Shown here piece by piece: positions 36,199 to 36,583 of a stretch of DNA of 36,583 bases. This stretch comes from Bacteroidales bacterium (GTDB lineage: Bacteria > Bacteroidota > Bacteroidia > Bacteroidales > UBA10428). The first letter of the stretch is position 1. Each line of letters begins with the position of its first letter. A model generated the notes under the pieces. That model made no database searches and was not told the DNA's origin. It was given only the letters and a program-made list of their open reading frames with translations. The stretch lies in NCBI GenBank assembly GCA_016926375.1, contig JAFGOR010000167.1, forward strand, positions 1 through 36,583, written 5' to 3'. A program made the position numbers and the translations under genes.

Positions 36199-36576
36199 TT
36201 ATTTGGTAGCCTTCTTTTTATTAGCAACAGTTTTCTTTCTTCCTTTACGCGTACGCGCATTATTTTTAGTGCTCTGGCCCCTCACAGGCAGGCCAAGACG
36301 GTGACGCACACCGCGATAACAGCCAATGTCCATAAGGCGTTTGATGTTGAGCTGAACAGATGAACGCAATTCACCTTCAACCTTATAGTTTTCATTAATC
36401 ACCTTTCTGATAAGATTTACCTGCTCATCAGTCCAGTCTTTAACCTTTACGTCTCTATCAACACCGGCTTTTTCCAGTATTTTTTGGGCTGTACTGCGGC
36501 CCAGTCCATAAATATAGGTAAGCCCTATTTCGCCCCTTTTATTCTTTGGTAAATCGACACCAACGATTCTAGCCAT
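36199..36576 (-). CDS. rpsM: Ribosomal protein S13
   Basis: The 125-aa protein opens [21 protein letters not shown] and carries [14 protein letters not shown], the [16 protein letters not shown] signature and a basic tail ([19 protein letters not shown]). S13 lies in the 30S head and contacts tRNA and the 50S subunit. It is the most upstream gene of this operon inside the window; the operon continues past the right edge. Confidence 0.98.
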   Translation of the reverse strand: MARIVGVDLPKNKRGEIGLTYIYGLGRSTAQKILEKAGVDRDVKVKDWTDEQVNLIRKVINENYKVEGELRSSVQLNIKRLMDIGCYRGVRHRLGLPVRGQSTKNNARTRKGRKKTVANKKKATK

Positions 36577-36583
36577 ATAGATA

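Overview
The window looks like a chromosome segment from a member of the Bacteroidota, most likely Bacteroidales-like. Three things point there. The proteins are typical of that phylum: PorE-like TPR/beta-propeller/OmpA proteins, a propeller-SpoIIE sensor, Bacteroidota-type Wza and Wzc, and ribosomal protein L17 with a long charged tail. Purine-rich Shine-Dalgarno sites are mostly absent. Several start regions carry a TAnnTTTG -7 element. I saw no tRNA, rRNA, CRISPR array, transposase or phage gene.

Layout. (1) 1-2823, plus strand: a 5'-truncated HxpB-like HAD phosphatase, thrC, thrH and a small membrane protein. ThrH can make phosphohomoserine, the substrate of ThrC, so the thrC-thrH pair is probably functional. 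(2) 2856-7653: a YwqK-like lipoprotein, a YqgE/AlgH protein, a class IV aminotransferase homologue that has lost its PLP lysine, a rhomboid protease, holA (DNA polymerase III delta) and a stand-alone HsdR_N nuclease-like protein. (3) 7659-24341, all minus strand: an envelope cluster read right to left. It contains a fused GT2/degenerate phosphoglycosyltransferase, four consecutive TPR + PD40 propeller proteins related to PorE (1096, 665, 633 and 430 aa), a GNAT acetyltransferase, a protein with three SPOR-like repeats, a Wza-like export lipoprotein and a Wzc-like tyrosine autokinase with a (Gly-Tyr)7 tail. (4) 24422-26821: three secreted proteins, one with TPRs and two of unknown function. (5) 27023-32021: a hybrid histidine kinase with a degraded ATP site, convergent with a propeller-SpoIIE phosphatase. 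(6) 32196-36576, minus strand: rpsM-rpsK-rpsD-rpoA-rplQ-eno, closed by a strong terminator.

The best candidate for an undescribed system is region 3. Its four paralogous PorE-like proteins differ only in what follows the propeller: a repeat solenoid plus membrane anchor, a CRD plus OmpA domain, a Pro-rich linker plus OmpA domain, or nothing. They sit in line with polysaccharide export parts and a SPOR-like protein. This suggests an envelope-spanning scaffold joining peptidoglycan, the inner membrane and surface polysaccharide export. The order and domains are read from the sequence; the joint function is inference.
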